Assembly (NCBI GenBank): GCA_016706685.1
Contig: JADJJE010000057.1
Span: 62,001 to 126,000 of the forward strand
Direction: 5' to 3'
From: Sandaracinaceae bacterium
GTDB lineage: Bacteria; Myxococcota_A; Polyangia; Polyangiales; Houyiibacteriaceae
DNA length: 64,000 nucleotides
Position 1 is the stretch's first letter; each line of letters opens with the position of its first letter. Shown piece by piece: positions 35,112-42,818 of this stretch. Made by a program: the position numbers and the translations under genes. The notes beneath the pieces are model-generated. The model ran no database searches. It worked only from the letters and a program-made list of their open reading frames with translations, and was not told where the DNA came from.

Positions 35112-35522
35112 ATGTCCCACGACGACGCGCTCGCCACGGAGGGGGACAACCATCGCTTGATCCTCACGGACGGAATCGTGCGGGGCGCGATCTGGAAGCG
35201 GCCCGATCTGGACAACGCTCAGGGGGCGGCGAACGCGCAGCAGATCGAGCACGCGCTGCTGGGCTGGCTGTCGCGCCGACCGCAAGGGCTGTTCCTGGAC
35301 GTGAGCGAGGGGCCGGAGGTCGCGGGCCCCAAGACCGAGGCGACCATCGCCGCATGGTTCGAGGCGTACGCCAACGCGAAGATCCCGGTCGCCGTCCAGG
35401 TGGGCCCTTCGGCCATGCAGCGCATGCAGTACCAGCGGCTGTTGCACGAGAAGCTGGGCCCGCGCGGGCGGTTGTGCGCAGGGCTGGACGAGGCGCTGGC
35501 GTTCTTGAAGCAGCCCGCCTGA
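35112..35522 (+). CDS. Small STAS-like protein
   Basis: A 136-residue cytoplasmic protein. Alternating strands and helices (HRLILTDGIVRGAIWKRPD, QGLFLDVSEGPEVAGPKTEA, KIPVAVQVGPSAMQRMQYQR, CAGLDEALAFLKQP) fit the size and layout of STAS-like modules (SpoIIAA/Lipid-II-sensing SpoIIE partners), though I see no phospho-acceptor motif. Such domains occur alone in myxobacteria. Start ATG 35112 follows AGATGAGGA. It is divergent from the secreted gene with 142 bases between starts and converges on the next gene with 4 bases between stops. Confidence 0.55.
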   Translation: MSHDDALATEGDNHRLILTDGIVRGAIWKRPDLDNAQGAANAQQIEHALLGWLSRRPQGLFLDVSEGPEVAGPKTEATIAAWFEAYANAKIPVAVQVGPSAMQRMQYQRLLHEKLGPRGRLCAGLDEALAFLKQPA

Positions 35523-35526
35523 CGGC

Positions 35527-36213
35527 TCAGGCCGCCCGCTGCCGGAAGCGCCGCGAGGCCAGCTCGGCCAGGTGGCCCGGCAAGCGCAGGAGCGGGAGCT
35601 CGAGCGGCTGCCGCGGGAAGGTGCGCGCGCAATAGTTGCAGAAGCGGATCAGGCTCATGAACTCGGGGCGCAAGAAGGCCGCTACCTCGGCCTCGCCGGG
35701 ATAGCGGAGCGCCTCGGCCTGGTCGATCCAGCCGCCGGGCTCGAGAAAGTGCTGTCGGTAGCGTGAGGCCTGCGGCACCACCAGGTCGATGCGCTGACGC
35801 TGCCGCGCGCGCTCGGGGGTGCGGCCGTCTTCGATGTCCTGCGCGTAGCGGCGAAACGCAGCGAGGCCACCCGGCACCGTCTGGATGAGCTGCAGGTCGT
35901 AGGCCGGCATGCCCTCGTGGTAGACGAACATGAGGTGGCGGTAGAGCGACTCGGCCTCCGCGTGCAGCCCGTGGCCGATGCGCAGGTGGTCGGGACCCAC
36001 CTCCCACAGCACCAGCGGCGTGCGCAGCAGCGGGTGACCGAGCGGTGCGCCGGCGTAGCGGTCGTCGTCGCCTGCGTCGGGCAGCAGCACGAACGGCGCC
36101 ATCTCCAGCTGCCCCTGGAGCAGCTGGAACGGGGTGGGCACCTGCGGGATCAAGCCCGCCTCGACGAACACCGAGAGCCGCACGGCGGCGTCTCGACTCA
36201 GCTCACGTTCCAT
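35527..36213 (-). CDS. Hypothetical protein
   Basis: A 228-residue soluble protein that I do not recognise. N-terminal part beta-rich (QLLQGQLEMAPFVLLPDAG), middle helical, and a C-terminal stretch MSLIRFCNYCARTFPRQPLEL with a CxxC that might bind a metal. There is no signal peptide or membrane segment. Upstream of its ATG (36213) the sequence becomes the abnormal G-rich tract, so its promoter region cannot be read reliably. Confidence 0.55.
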   Translation of the reverse strand: MERELSRDAAVRLSVFVEAGLIPQVPTPFQLLQGQLEMAPFVLLPDAGDDDRYAGAPLGHPLLRTPLVLWEVGPDHLRIGHGLHAEAESLYRHLMFVYHEGMPAYDLQLIQTVPGGLAAFRRYAQDIEDGRTPERARQRQRIDLVVPQASRYRQHFLEPGGWIDQAEALRYPGEAEVAAFLRPEFMSLIRFCNYCARTFPRQPLELPLLRLPGHLAELASRRFRQRAA

Positions 36214-36299
36214 GACCGTCAGGATACGTCATCGGGCGAGCGGGCGCGATGCTGGCTGGCCCACTCAGCCTGGGCGCACCGTCACCAGCCCGTCCAGCA

Positions 36300-37190
36300 G
36301 CCGGGTGGGCGGGCGGGGGGCCCGGTGCTGGCGACGGGGCTCGGCCTGCGTCTCGCCGGGGCGCCGGGACCGCAGGGGGCGGGGCGGGGCCCGGGCCGCG
36401 CCGGGGCGCGGGGGGGGGCGGCGTGCCCGCGTCGAGGGCGGGGCGCGGGTCCTGCCGCGGGCGCGCAGCGGGCGTCCGCGGGGGGGGGCGGGGCCCTGGG
36501 GGCGTGGGGGGGCGGGGCGGGGGGGGGCGGGGGTCTCCGGTGTGGGGGGGCGGGCCAAGGGGCGTGGCCGGCGCGCGTGTTCCGGGCGCCGGGGCGGGGG
36601 GGGGGGGGTGGCGGGGGGGGGCGGGGGGCGGGGTTCGTCGCGGGTGGGCGCTCGTTGGCGCCCGGGTGTGGGCTTCTCCCGGAGCGCGCGGGGTGTTTGC
36701 CGGGCGCGGCGGGGCGGCGGGCCGGGGGGGCTGGCGGGCGGGCTGGGGTTCCGGCGGGCGGGTGGGCGGCGTGGCCGTTCCGGGTCCCCGGGGGGGGCCG
36801 GGCCTGGGCGCGTTCCGGGGGGGGCGCGCCGGGGGGGGGCTTCGCGCTGGCGGTGGCGGGGGGCTGCCGCGCTGGGGGGCGGGGCGCCGGGGCGCGGGCG
36901 GCCGGCGGCGGCCGGCGGGGCGGGCGGGGGGGGGGGGCGGGGGGGCGGGGCGGGGGGGGGGGGGGGGGGGGGGGGGGAGGGGGGCCGCGTGCGTGGGGCG
37001 TGCCTGGCCGGGTCGCGGTGCGGTCGCCACCTTTGCCCGGGGCGGCGCGGGGCTGGGCGGGCGCCCCGCCGGGCGGGGGGGCCGGGGGGGGGGGGGGGGG
37101 GGGGGGCGGGGGGGTGGGGCCCCGGGGGGCGCGGGGGGGGGGGGGGGGGGCGCGGGCCCCGGCCCCGCGGTGGCGATGGGGGCGGGGTCC
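36300..37190. other. G-rich, nearly A-free tract, probably a bad consensus; no gene supported
   Basis: About 890 bases of extreme G excess on this strand. The 480 bases from 36481 to 36960 contain three A residues by my reading. G runs of 26 (36952-36977), 23 (37084-37106) and 18 (37133-37150) occur. Codon structure vanishes: the frames read as Gly/Arg/Ala strings on one strand and Pro/Arg/Ala on the other. The edges return abruptly to normal coding sequence, and the gene just beyond is broken. I judge this a damaged or artefactual stretch, though real G-quadruplex DNA cannot be excluded. Confidence 0.85.
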
Positions 37191-37210
37191 TCCGCGCGCG
37201 CGGCCGCCGA

Positions 37211-37577
37211 CTGAAGATCCTCTACGTGCTGCTCCTCGCCGGGCTCGGCCTGCTCGCGTGGACCGTGCTGGTGTGGCTCTTCCCGGGGCGCGTCTGGCTG
37301 GGGGCGCTGCTCTTGGCGCCGCCCTTGCTGCTGCCCGGGCGCATTCAGGGGGCCTACTTTCGGCCGTTGTTCCCTCGCGCTGGACGTCGCGTACCCGCTG
37401 CCGCACGTCAACCTCGCGCGCTTGGCCCTGGTCGACGGCGACCGAGAACAGGCGGAGCGCCACCTCGCCACGGCCAAGGCGCTCGGATACAGCGGGACCG
37501 TGCTGGACCAGCTGCTCCACGAGGCTCAGTCGCTGTTGGCACGCATCGAAGGTCGCGCGGCGCCGCGTGGGGACTGA
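37211..37577 (+). pseudogene. Broken gene: membrane segment plus TPR-like C-terminus
   Basis: Two pieces of one gene in different frames. Piece one (37211-37370) reads LKILYVLLLAGLGLLAWTV, LVWLFPGRVWLGALLLAPP, LLLPGRIQGAYFRPLF, two membrane helices. Piece two (37377-37577) reads ALDVAYPLPHVNLARLALVD, GDREQAERHLATAKALGYSG, TVLDQLLHEAQSLLARIEG, a TPR-like pair of helices ending in TGA. The start codon and the sequence joining them are missing, and the frame changes at about 37370. The whole looks like a membrane-anchored TPR protein that lost its centre. Sequencing damage spreading from the G-rich tract is the simplest explanation. Confidence 0.6.
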
Positions 37578-37652
37578 TGGGCCGGCAGCAACCTGACGAG
37601 CCCCGCATTCGAGGGGGTCTCGCGCCGAGGCGTGCGTGGTAGCGTCCGCCCC

Positions 37653-39005
37653 GTGTCCTCCGCTGCGCCGCGCACCATCCCGCAGATGCCGGGTCCCGTT
37701 TTCATCGGTCCGCTTCGCCGCATGCAGGCCGACCGCGGACGCTTCCTCATCGAGGGCCACGCGGAGCATGGAGACACCTTCGCGGTGCGCATCTTCGGGC
37801 GCGACATCGTGTTCACGCGCGACCCCGCGCTGATCAACGCCATCAACGTCACGCACGCCTCGAGCTTCTACAAGCCCGCGCAGATCAAGTTCATGTGGGA
37901 GCCCTTCCTGGGAGAGGGCCTGGTGCCCAACGACGGGCCGTCGTGGAAGCGTCAGCACAAGCTCATCCAGCCGGGCTTCCACAAGCGCCGCGTGGACGCC
38001 TACGCCAGCACCATGGTGGACTTCACCGAGCGGCTGCTCCGGCACTGGGTCCCGGGCGAGCAGCGCGACGTGCGCGCCGACCTGTTGGAGCTGGCGCTCG
38101 AGATCGTGACCAAGACGCTCTTCGACATCGACATCGCGGCCAGCGACGCGAGCGCCATCCACCGCGCCATGGTGGACGTGAGTGAGCGGCTGGTCGCGGA
38201 CTCCGACCTCTTGATCCCCCGTCCGCGCTGGTGGCCCACGGAGGCGAACCGCCGCAAGTACGCCGCGATCCGGGCGCTCGAGGACATCATCGCGCGCGTG
38301 CTCGAGGAGCGGCGCACCCACGGCGAGGACCGCGGCGACCTGTTCTCCCACATGGTGTTCGCGCGCGACGAGCAGGGCGGCATGAGCGACAAGCAGCTGC
38401 GCGACGAGGCCATGACGCTGATCTTCGCGGGCCACGAGACCACCGCCCACGCGCTCACCTGGACCTGGTACCTGCTGGCCAAGCACCCCGAGGTGGCGGC
38501 GCGGGTGCGCGAGGAGCTCCAGCGTGTGGTCGGCGGTGGGCGCGTGGGGCTCGAGCACCTGAGCGAGCTCACCTACCTCGAGTCGGTCATCAAGGAGTCG
38601 CTGCGCGTGTTGCCCTCCGTGTGGGCCTATGCCCGCGAGGCGCAGGAGGACCTCACCTTGGCCGGCTACACCTTGAAGCGCGGCACCACCATCACCATCT
38701 CGCACCTGGCCATGGGCCACAGCGAGACCTACTACCCGGACGCCACCCGCTTCATGCCCGAGCGCTGGACCCGCGAGTTCGAGAAGAGCCTGCCGAAGGG
38801 CGCGTACACCCCGTTCGCGGCCGGACCGCGCGTGTGCCTGGGCAAGCAGTTCGCCATGATGGAGATGATCATGGTGCTGGCCACCATGCTGCGCGCGTTC
38901 GAGCCCAACCTGGCGGACGGCTTCGAGCCCGACTTCATCACCGAGCTGTCACGCCACCCGGGCGCGCGCGGCATGCAGATGGTGGTGCGGCCGGTGCCCG
39001 CCTGA
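37653..39005 (+). CDS. Cytochrome P450
   Basis: A 450-residue P450 monooxygenase. The I-helix motif FAGHETTAHAL, the ExxR motif in IKESLRVLP and the haem signature FAAGPRVCLGKQFA with Cys395 are intact. GPSWKRQHKLIQPGFHKRRV (C-helix) resembles the fatty-acid and terpene-hydroxylating CYP102/CYP4-like group. There is no reductase fusion or adjacent ferredoxin, so electrons must come from elsewhere. The start is uncertain: GTG 37653 is taken, with GTG 37632 seven codons upstream. Substrate unknown. Confidence 0.9.
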   Translation: MSSAAPRTIPQMPGPVFIGPLRRMQADRGRFLIEGHAEHGDTFAVRIFGRDIVFTRDPALINAINVTHASSFYKPAQIKFMWEPFLGEGLVPNDGPSWKRQHKLIQPGFHKRRVDAYASTMVDFTERLLRHWVPGEQRDVRADLLELALEIVTKTLFDIDIAASDASAIHRAMVDVSERLVADSDLLIPRPRWWPTEANRRKYAAIRALEDIIARVLEERRTHGEDRGDLFSHMVFARDEQGGMSDKQLRDEAMTLIFAGHETTAHALTWTWYLLAKHPEVAARVREELQRVVGGGRVGLEHLSELTYLESVIKESLRVLPSVWAYAREAQEDLTLAGYTLKRGTTITISHLAMGHSETYYPDATRFMPERWTREFEKSLPKGAYTPFAAGPRVCLGKQFAMMEMIMVLATMLRAFEPNLADGFEPDFITELSRHPGARGMQMVVRPVPA

Positions 39006-39016
39006 CGCTCGGAGGG

Positions 39017-40972
39017 TCAGCCATGCGCCACGACGCGGCCCGCGATGGCGCTGGCGGCCACCGTGAGCGGGCTGGCCAGCCACACGTCACCCGGGCCGCT
39101 GCGGCCGGGGAAATTGCGGTTCTGTGCGCTGATCGTGACGGTGCTCGCGTCCTTCGAGGCGCCCGGGCCGGCGTTGATGCACGCGCCGCAGCTGGGAGCC
39201 AAGACGGTGGCGCCCACGTCGCGGAAGATGGCGTCGTAGCCGCGGCTCTCGGCGTAGGCCCGGATGTGCTGGCTGCCGTACTGGATGAAGCACGAAACCC
39301 CGGGCGCCACGCGCTGACCCTTGGCGAGCGCATCTGCGAAGACGCTGGCGTAGAGGTCCATGTCGTGCGCCTTGCCGCCCGTGCAGGAGCCGCCGTAGGC
39401 GATCTGGATGGGCACGTCGGCGTCCAGCGCGGCCACCGCCTGGCCGTTCCGCGGGTCTCCGGGGCGCGCGATCATGGGCGTGAGCGCGGTGAGGTCCAGC
39501 TCGAGCTCGTGGGCGTAGTGCGCACCCTCGTCGCTGGTCACGGTCATGGCCCGCAGGGTCTCGCGCGAGAGCCCACGCGACTTCTCGAGCGTCTCGATCA
39601 CCAGCTCGTCCGCCGCGATGATGCCCGTGAAGCCGCCCGCCTCGACCGCCATGTTGGTCAGCGTGGCGCGCTCGTCGAGTGGCAGGCGAAACACGCCGTC
39701 ACCCGTGAATTCCAGCACCTTGCCGATGCCCTGGCTGGTGCGGAAGAAGGGCAGCGCCAAGAGCGCCAGCATGATGTCCTTGGCGGTGGTGCCCGCAGGC
39801 AGCGCGCCGCGCAGGGTGACGCGCACGCTGTCGGGCACGCGCACGCGCACGTCCTCGGTGAACCACGCGTTGGCCATGTCGGTAGAGCCCACGCCGAAGG
39901 CGAAGCAGCCCAGCACGCCGGCCATGCAGGTGTGGCTGTCGGTGCCCACCACCACCTGCCCGGGCAGCGCCAGGTCCTCCACCACCGCGTTGTGGCAGAT
40001 GGCCTCGGAGCCGCCCCGCGGAGACTCGCCATACAGGCGCAGCACGTGCTTCTCGGCGAACTCGGCCTGCGTGGTGGCGAGCGCGTTGGCCTTGTCCAGC
40101 AGCCCCATCTCGATGCGCGCCTGGGGCATCACGTCGCCAATGAAGGTGAGGTGGTCGCGGAACAGCACCACGCTCTCGGGGTGGCGCAGCGCGGCCTCTT
40201 GCCCGAGGGCGGCGCGGAAGAGCGCGTCGGCCATGGGGGTCACGTACTCGTGCGCGAAGCGCAGGTCCGTGCGCACGAACAGCGCATCTCCGGGGGCCAC
40301 CGCCGGCACCCCCAGCGTGTCCTGGGCCGCGTCCACCACGGCGTGCCGGGCCAGGATCTTCTCCACCATGGTCATGGGCCGCGCCGGTGTGGTGACGGGC
40401 GGCGGCGCCAGCTCCCCCGCGAGGCGCGCGCGGTTGTAGGCAAACAGGCCGCCGGCCCGCACGATGTCCGCGCTGATGGCGTCGAGCCCCTCGGTGAAGG
40501 CGTCGATGGACACGGTCTCACCCGCCTCGAGCCGCGCCAGCACGGTGAAGTCCGTGGTGGTCAGCAGCCCGATGTTCTGCGCGTTCTGGCCGTAGATCTT
40601 CTCGATGCTCTCGGCCACGACCACACGCACACCCGCGGCCAGCTCCGAGAAGGGGGCCGTCTCGCGCGACGACCCGCAGCCCTTGCTGCGCCCGCTGACG
40701 ATCACGTCGAAGCCCCCGTCGCGGATGGCGTCCTGGGTGATGGCCTCGCCCGCGAGCCCGATCAGGCAGTAGCGGCCGAGCGTCTCGTCGTAGTGGAAGC
40801 ACACCCAGCCGGGCGTGATCTCGTCCGTGGAGATGGCCGCACGCAGCGCCTGCTCCACCGGCCACTGGAGCGTCTCTCCGGCCAGCTGCCGGCGAACCCA
40901 CGCGACGTCGTCGGTCAGGTAGAGGACACGTCCTTCGAGCTTTACGGGGTCACGCGGCACGGCCCCGAACAT
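39017..40972 (-). CDS. Aconitase-family hydratase with swivel domain first
   Basis: A 651-residue single-chain member of the aconitase/isopropylmalate isomerase superfamily. Residues about 1-190 are the LeuD-like swivel domain (STDEITPGWVCFHYDETL, VSGRSKGCGSSRETAPFSEL); residues about 210-640 are the LeuC-like iron-sulfur domain (VVGTDSHTCMAGVLGCFAFG, YGGSCTGGKAHDMDLYA, APSCGACINAGPG), with the cysteines expected to hold a [4Fe-4S] cluster. Ordinary AcnA has the swivel at the C-terminus. This order resembles AcnB without its N-terminal HEAT-like domain. The reaction (citrate, isopropylmalate, homocitrate or other) cannot be settled. ATG 40972 is preferred over 40996. Confidence 0.75.
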   Translation of the reverse strand: MFGAVPRDPVKLEGRVLYLTDDVAWVRRQLAGETLQWPVEQALRAAISTDEITPGWVCFHYDETLGRYCLIGLAGEAITQDAIRDGGFDVIVSGRSKGCGSSRETAPFSELAAGVRVVVAESIEKIYGQNAQNIGLLTTTDFTVLARLEAGETVSIDAFTEGLDAISADIVRAGGLFAYNRARLAGELAPPPVTTPARPMTMVEKILARHAVVDAAQDTLGVPAVAPGDALFVRTDLRFAHEYVTPMADALFRAALGQEAALRHPESVVLFRDHLTFIGDVMPQARIEMGLLDKANALATTQAEFAEKHVLRLYGESPRGGSEAICHNAVVEDLALPGQVVVGTDSHTCMAGVLGCFAFGVGSTDMANAWFTEDVRVRVPDSVRVTLRGALPAGTTAKDIMLALLALPFFRTSQGIGKVLEFTGDGVFRLPLDERATLTNMAVEAGGFTGIIAADELVIETLEKSRGLSRETLRAMTVTSDEGAHYAHELELDLTALTPMIARPGDPRNGQAVAALDADVPIQIAYGGSCTGGKAHDMDLYASVFADALAKGQRVAPGVSCFIQYGSQHIRAYAESRGYDAIFRDVGATVLAPSCGACINAGPGASKDASTVTISAQNRNFPGRSGPGDVWLASPLTVAASAIAGRVVAHG

Positions 40973-41046
40973 TGCGGGACCCCCGCGCCCGCGCAAGCTC
41001 CCCGGCCGCGAGGCCGCCCCCCCGACCGGATGCCCCTAGAAATCGT

Positions 41047-41061
41047 GTCTCATTCTGAGAC
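41047..41061. promoter_or_regulatory. Short palindrome in the divergent region before the glycosyltransferase pair
   Basis: GTCTCA-TTC-TGAGAC (41047-41061), a perfect 6-base inverted repeat, lies in an AT-richer stretch of the 179-base gap between the divergent aconitase-like and glycosyltransferase genes. It could be an operator. Weak by itself. Confidence 0.25.
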
Positions 41062-41151
41062 CGCTTCCGAAAAGTTCGCACAATTCAAAGTACTGCGGAA
41101 TACGCTGTGGGTCGGCCAAGAGACCCTGGGCCCCGCACCCCAGTCGAAAAC

Positions 41152-42816
41152 GTGAACGCACGAGTGCATAGCTTACTGCTGCCGGACGCAGGCACACCGG
41201 AGCAAGTCGAACGTCGGGTGCAGATTTGGGCGGCGCGCCGCCTCGGCGCGCTGCCGCCCACGCGCGGCATCGTGGGAGCGCAACGCTGGCTATCTGGAGC
41301 ACTCGCGAGCGACCGCGCGAGCGCGCTCGCAGCGCTGGGCACCACAGAGGTTCTGGAGAGCCTCATCGCGGACACGGCTCCCGAGACACTCGCGCTCCGG
41401 CGCCCACCGCCGCGGCCCCCTGTCGTCATCGAAGCTCCGTGGCCGAAGCTGAGCGCGCATGTGCGTGGGGTGGGCGATCCCTCTGGGCTCGGCGTCGCAT
41501 GTAGCTCAGCGTCGCATGACCTCGTGGTCGCCGCTGTCGAAGCCCGAGTTCGACTGCTGCACGCGATGACTCCGCTCATCAGGGCTCGAGGAAGGATTCG
41601 CGCTGGTCATCCGATCGAGGTCGGACGTGCCCTCGCCCGTTGCACGGCGCTGTCAGTGGTCGCTGCCGTGACCGACCGGGGCCACGCGGAGGCCGCCGCG
41701 GCGCTCAGCGACCTTTCCATTGGCGCTCGGCCCACACCGGCCGGTGAGGCCCACTGGAATGCGCTGCATGCGGCCACCACCAAGGACTCACGTCCACGCC
41801 TACTCTGCGTCGACCTCGACTTCGACGACTTCGTGTACTCCGAAGCCGTGTCGCGCGCCCTCGTGCGAGAGGCCGCGTCTGCGGGGTGGGCGGTCGATTG
41901 GATTCGACCGCATCCGGCGGACCGCCTGCGCCTCGAAGCCGAGCTCGGGGAGATGCCCGACGTGGAGTTCGCGGGGACGGAGTGGTGGTTGCGCGACGTG
42001 GGTGAGGTGCGCGAGTTGGCTGACTTGGCGAGTTCGGCAACGGCGGTGTTCGGCAACCTGCGGCCACCCGAGTGGATGTGGCTGGCGACCGCTGCGCCAA
42101 CCTTGCCATGGGTGGTTTGGGCGCGGCACCTCGAGTGGACGCTCCGCCAGCTGAGTTATCCCCCGGTGAGTCTGAAGCACCTGCACATGTGGGTGATGGC
42201 TACACCCTTCGGATACGACCTCGAGTCGTACACACGAAACGTGCACTACCAATTCTGGCCCATGGAACTCGACCGGCTGTCGCGCGAACGCAGCGTGGTG
42301 TGCGGTCGGGTGTTCGGAGGAGGGGACAGCGGCCGCGACCACGGGGTCTTGCTCGAGGCCGTAGAAGGAACCGAGCTCCAGCTCGTCCTCGTGACGTCCA
42401 ATCCGGGCCCGCCTCACCCCAACGTGACGCATACGGGCAGGCTCCCGCTCACGGGCTTCTGCGACGCGATCGCCGAGGCCGAGATCGTCGCGATTCCGTT
42501 GGTAGGCTACACGCGCTCCATCGGGCTCACCGTGCTCGCGCTGGCCATGCTGATGGGGCGTGCCGTGGTGGCCACGCGCAACGCGCATATCGAGCACTAC
42601 GCGAACGACGGGGAGCACGTGGTGCTCGTCCCCGAAGGCGATGCGTTGGCGCTGCGAGCGGCTCTCCTCGACCTCCACACCGACCATGCGAAACGAGAAC
42701 GGATCGGCCGCGCCGCGCGGGAACGTGCCCTCCGCGACTTCGACGTTCGCCAGATGGCTGCTGCGATGATGGCTGCCATCCACGCCGAATTGGCGGCGAA
42801 CGAGGGCAAGATCTAA
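41152..42816 (+). CDS. Glycosyltransferase-like protein with a novel N-terminal domain
   Basis: A 554-residue protein. The first 210 residues are helical and unassigned. Residues about 213-370 form an N-terminal GT-B-like half (RPRLLCVDLDFDDFVYSEA), and residues about 380-545 a donor-binding half (GRVFGGGDSGRDHGVLLEAV, IPLVGYTRSIGLTVLALAML, ATRNAHIEHYANDGEHVVLV). Similarity to known families is weak, so activity is inferred. It starts at GTG 41152 (an earlier frame adds 15 residues). The radical SAM fusion gene follows after 2 bases and has a related C-terminal domain. Confidence 0.6.
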   Translation: MNARVHSLLLPDAGTPEQVERRVQIWAARRLGALPPTRGIVGAQRWLSGALASDRASALAALGTTEVLESLIADTAPETLALRRPPPRPPVVIEAPWPKLSAHVRGVGDPSGLGVACSSASHDLVVAAVEARVRLLHAMTPLIRARGRIRAGHPIEVGRALARCTALSVVAAVTDRGHAEAAAALSDLSIGARPTPAGEAHWNALHAATTKDSRPRLLCVDLDFDDFVYSEAVSRALVREAASAGWAVDWIRPHPADRLRLEAELGEMPDVEFAGTEWWLRDVGEVRELADLASSATAVFGNLRPPEWMWLATAAPTLPWVVWARHLEWTLRQLSYPPVSLKHLHMWVMATPFGYDLESYTRNVHYQFWPMELDRLSRERSVVCGRVFGGGDSGRDHGVLLEAVEGTELQLVLVTSNPGPPHPNVTHTGRLPLTGFCDAIAEAEIVAIPLVGYTRSIGLTVLALAMLMGRAVVATRNAHIEHYANDGEHVVLVPEGDALALRAALLDLHTDHAKRERIGRAARERALRDFDVRQMAAAMMAAIHAELAANEGKI

Positions 42817-42818
42817 CC

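Noticed and set aside
36249..37214. Long open frames rich in Gly, Arg, Ala or Pro across the G-rich tract
   Set aside because: They are compositional artefacts of the tract with no domain, and mirror each other on both strands.
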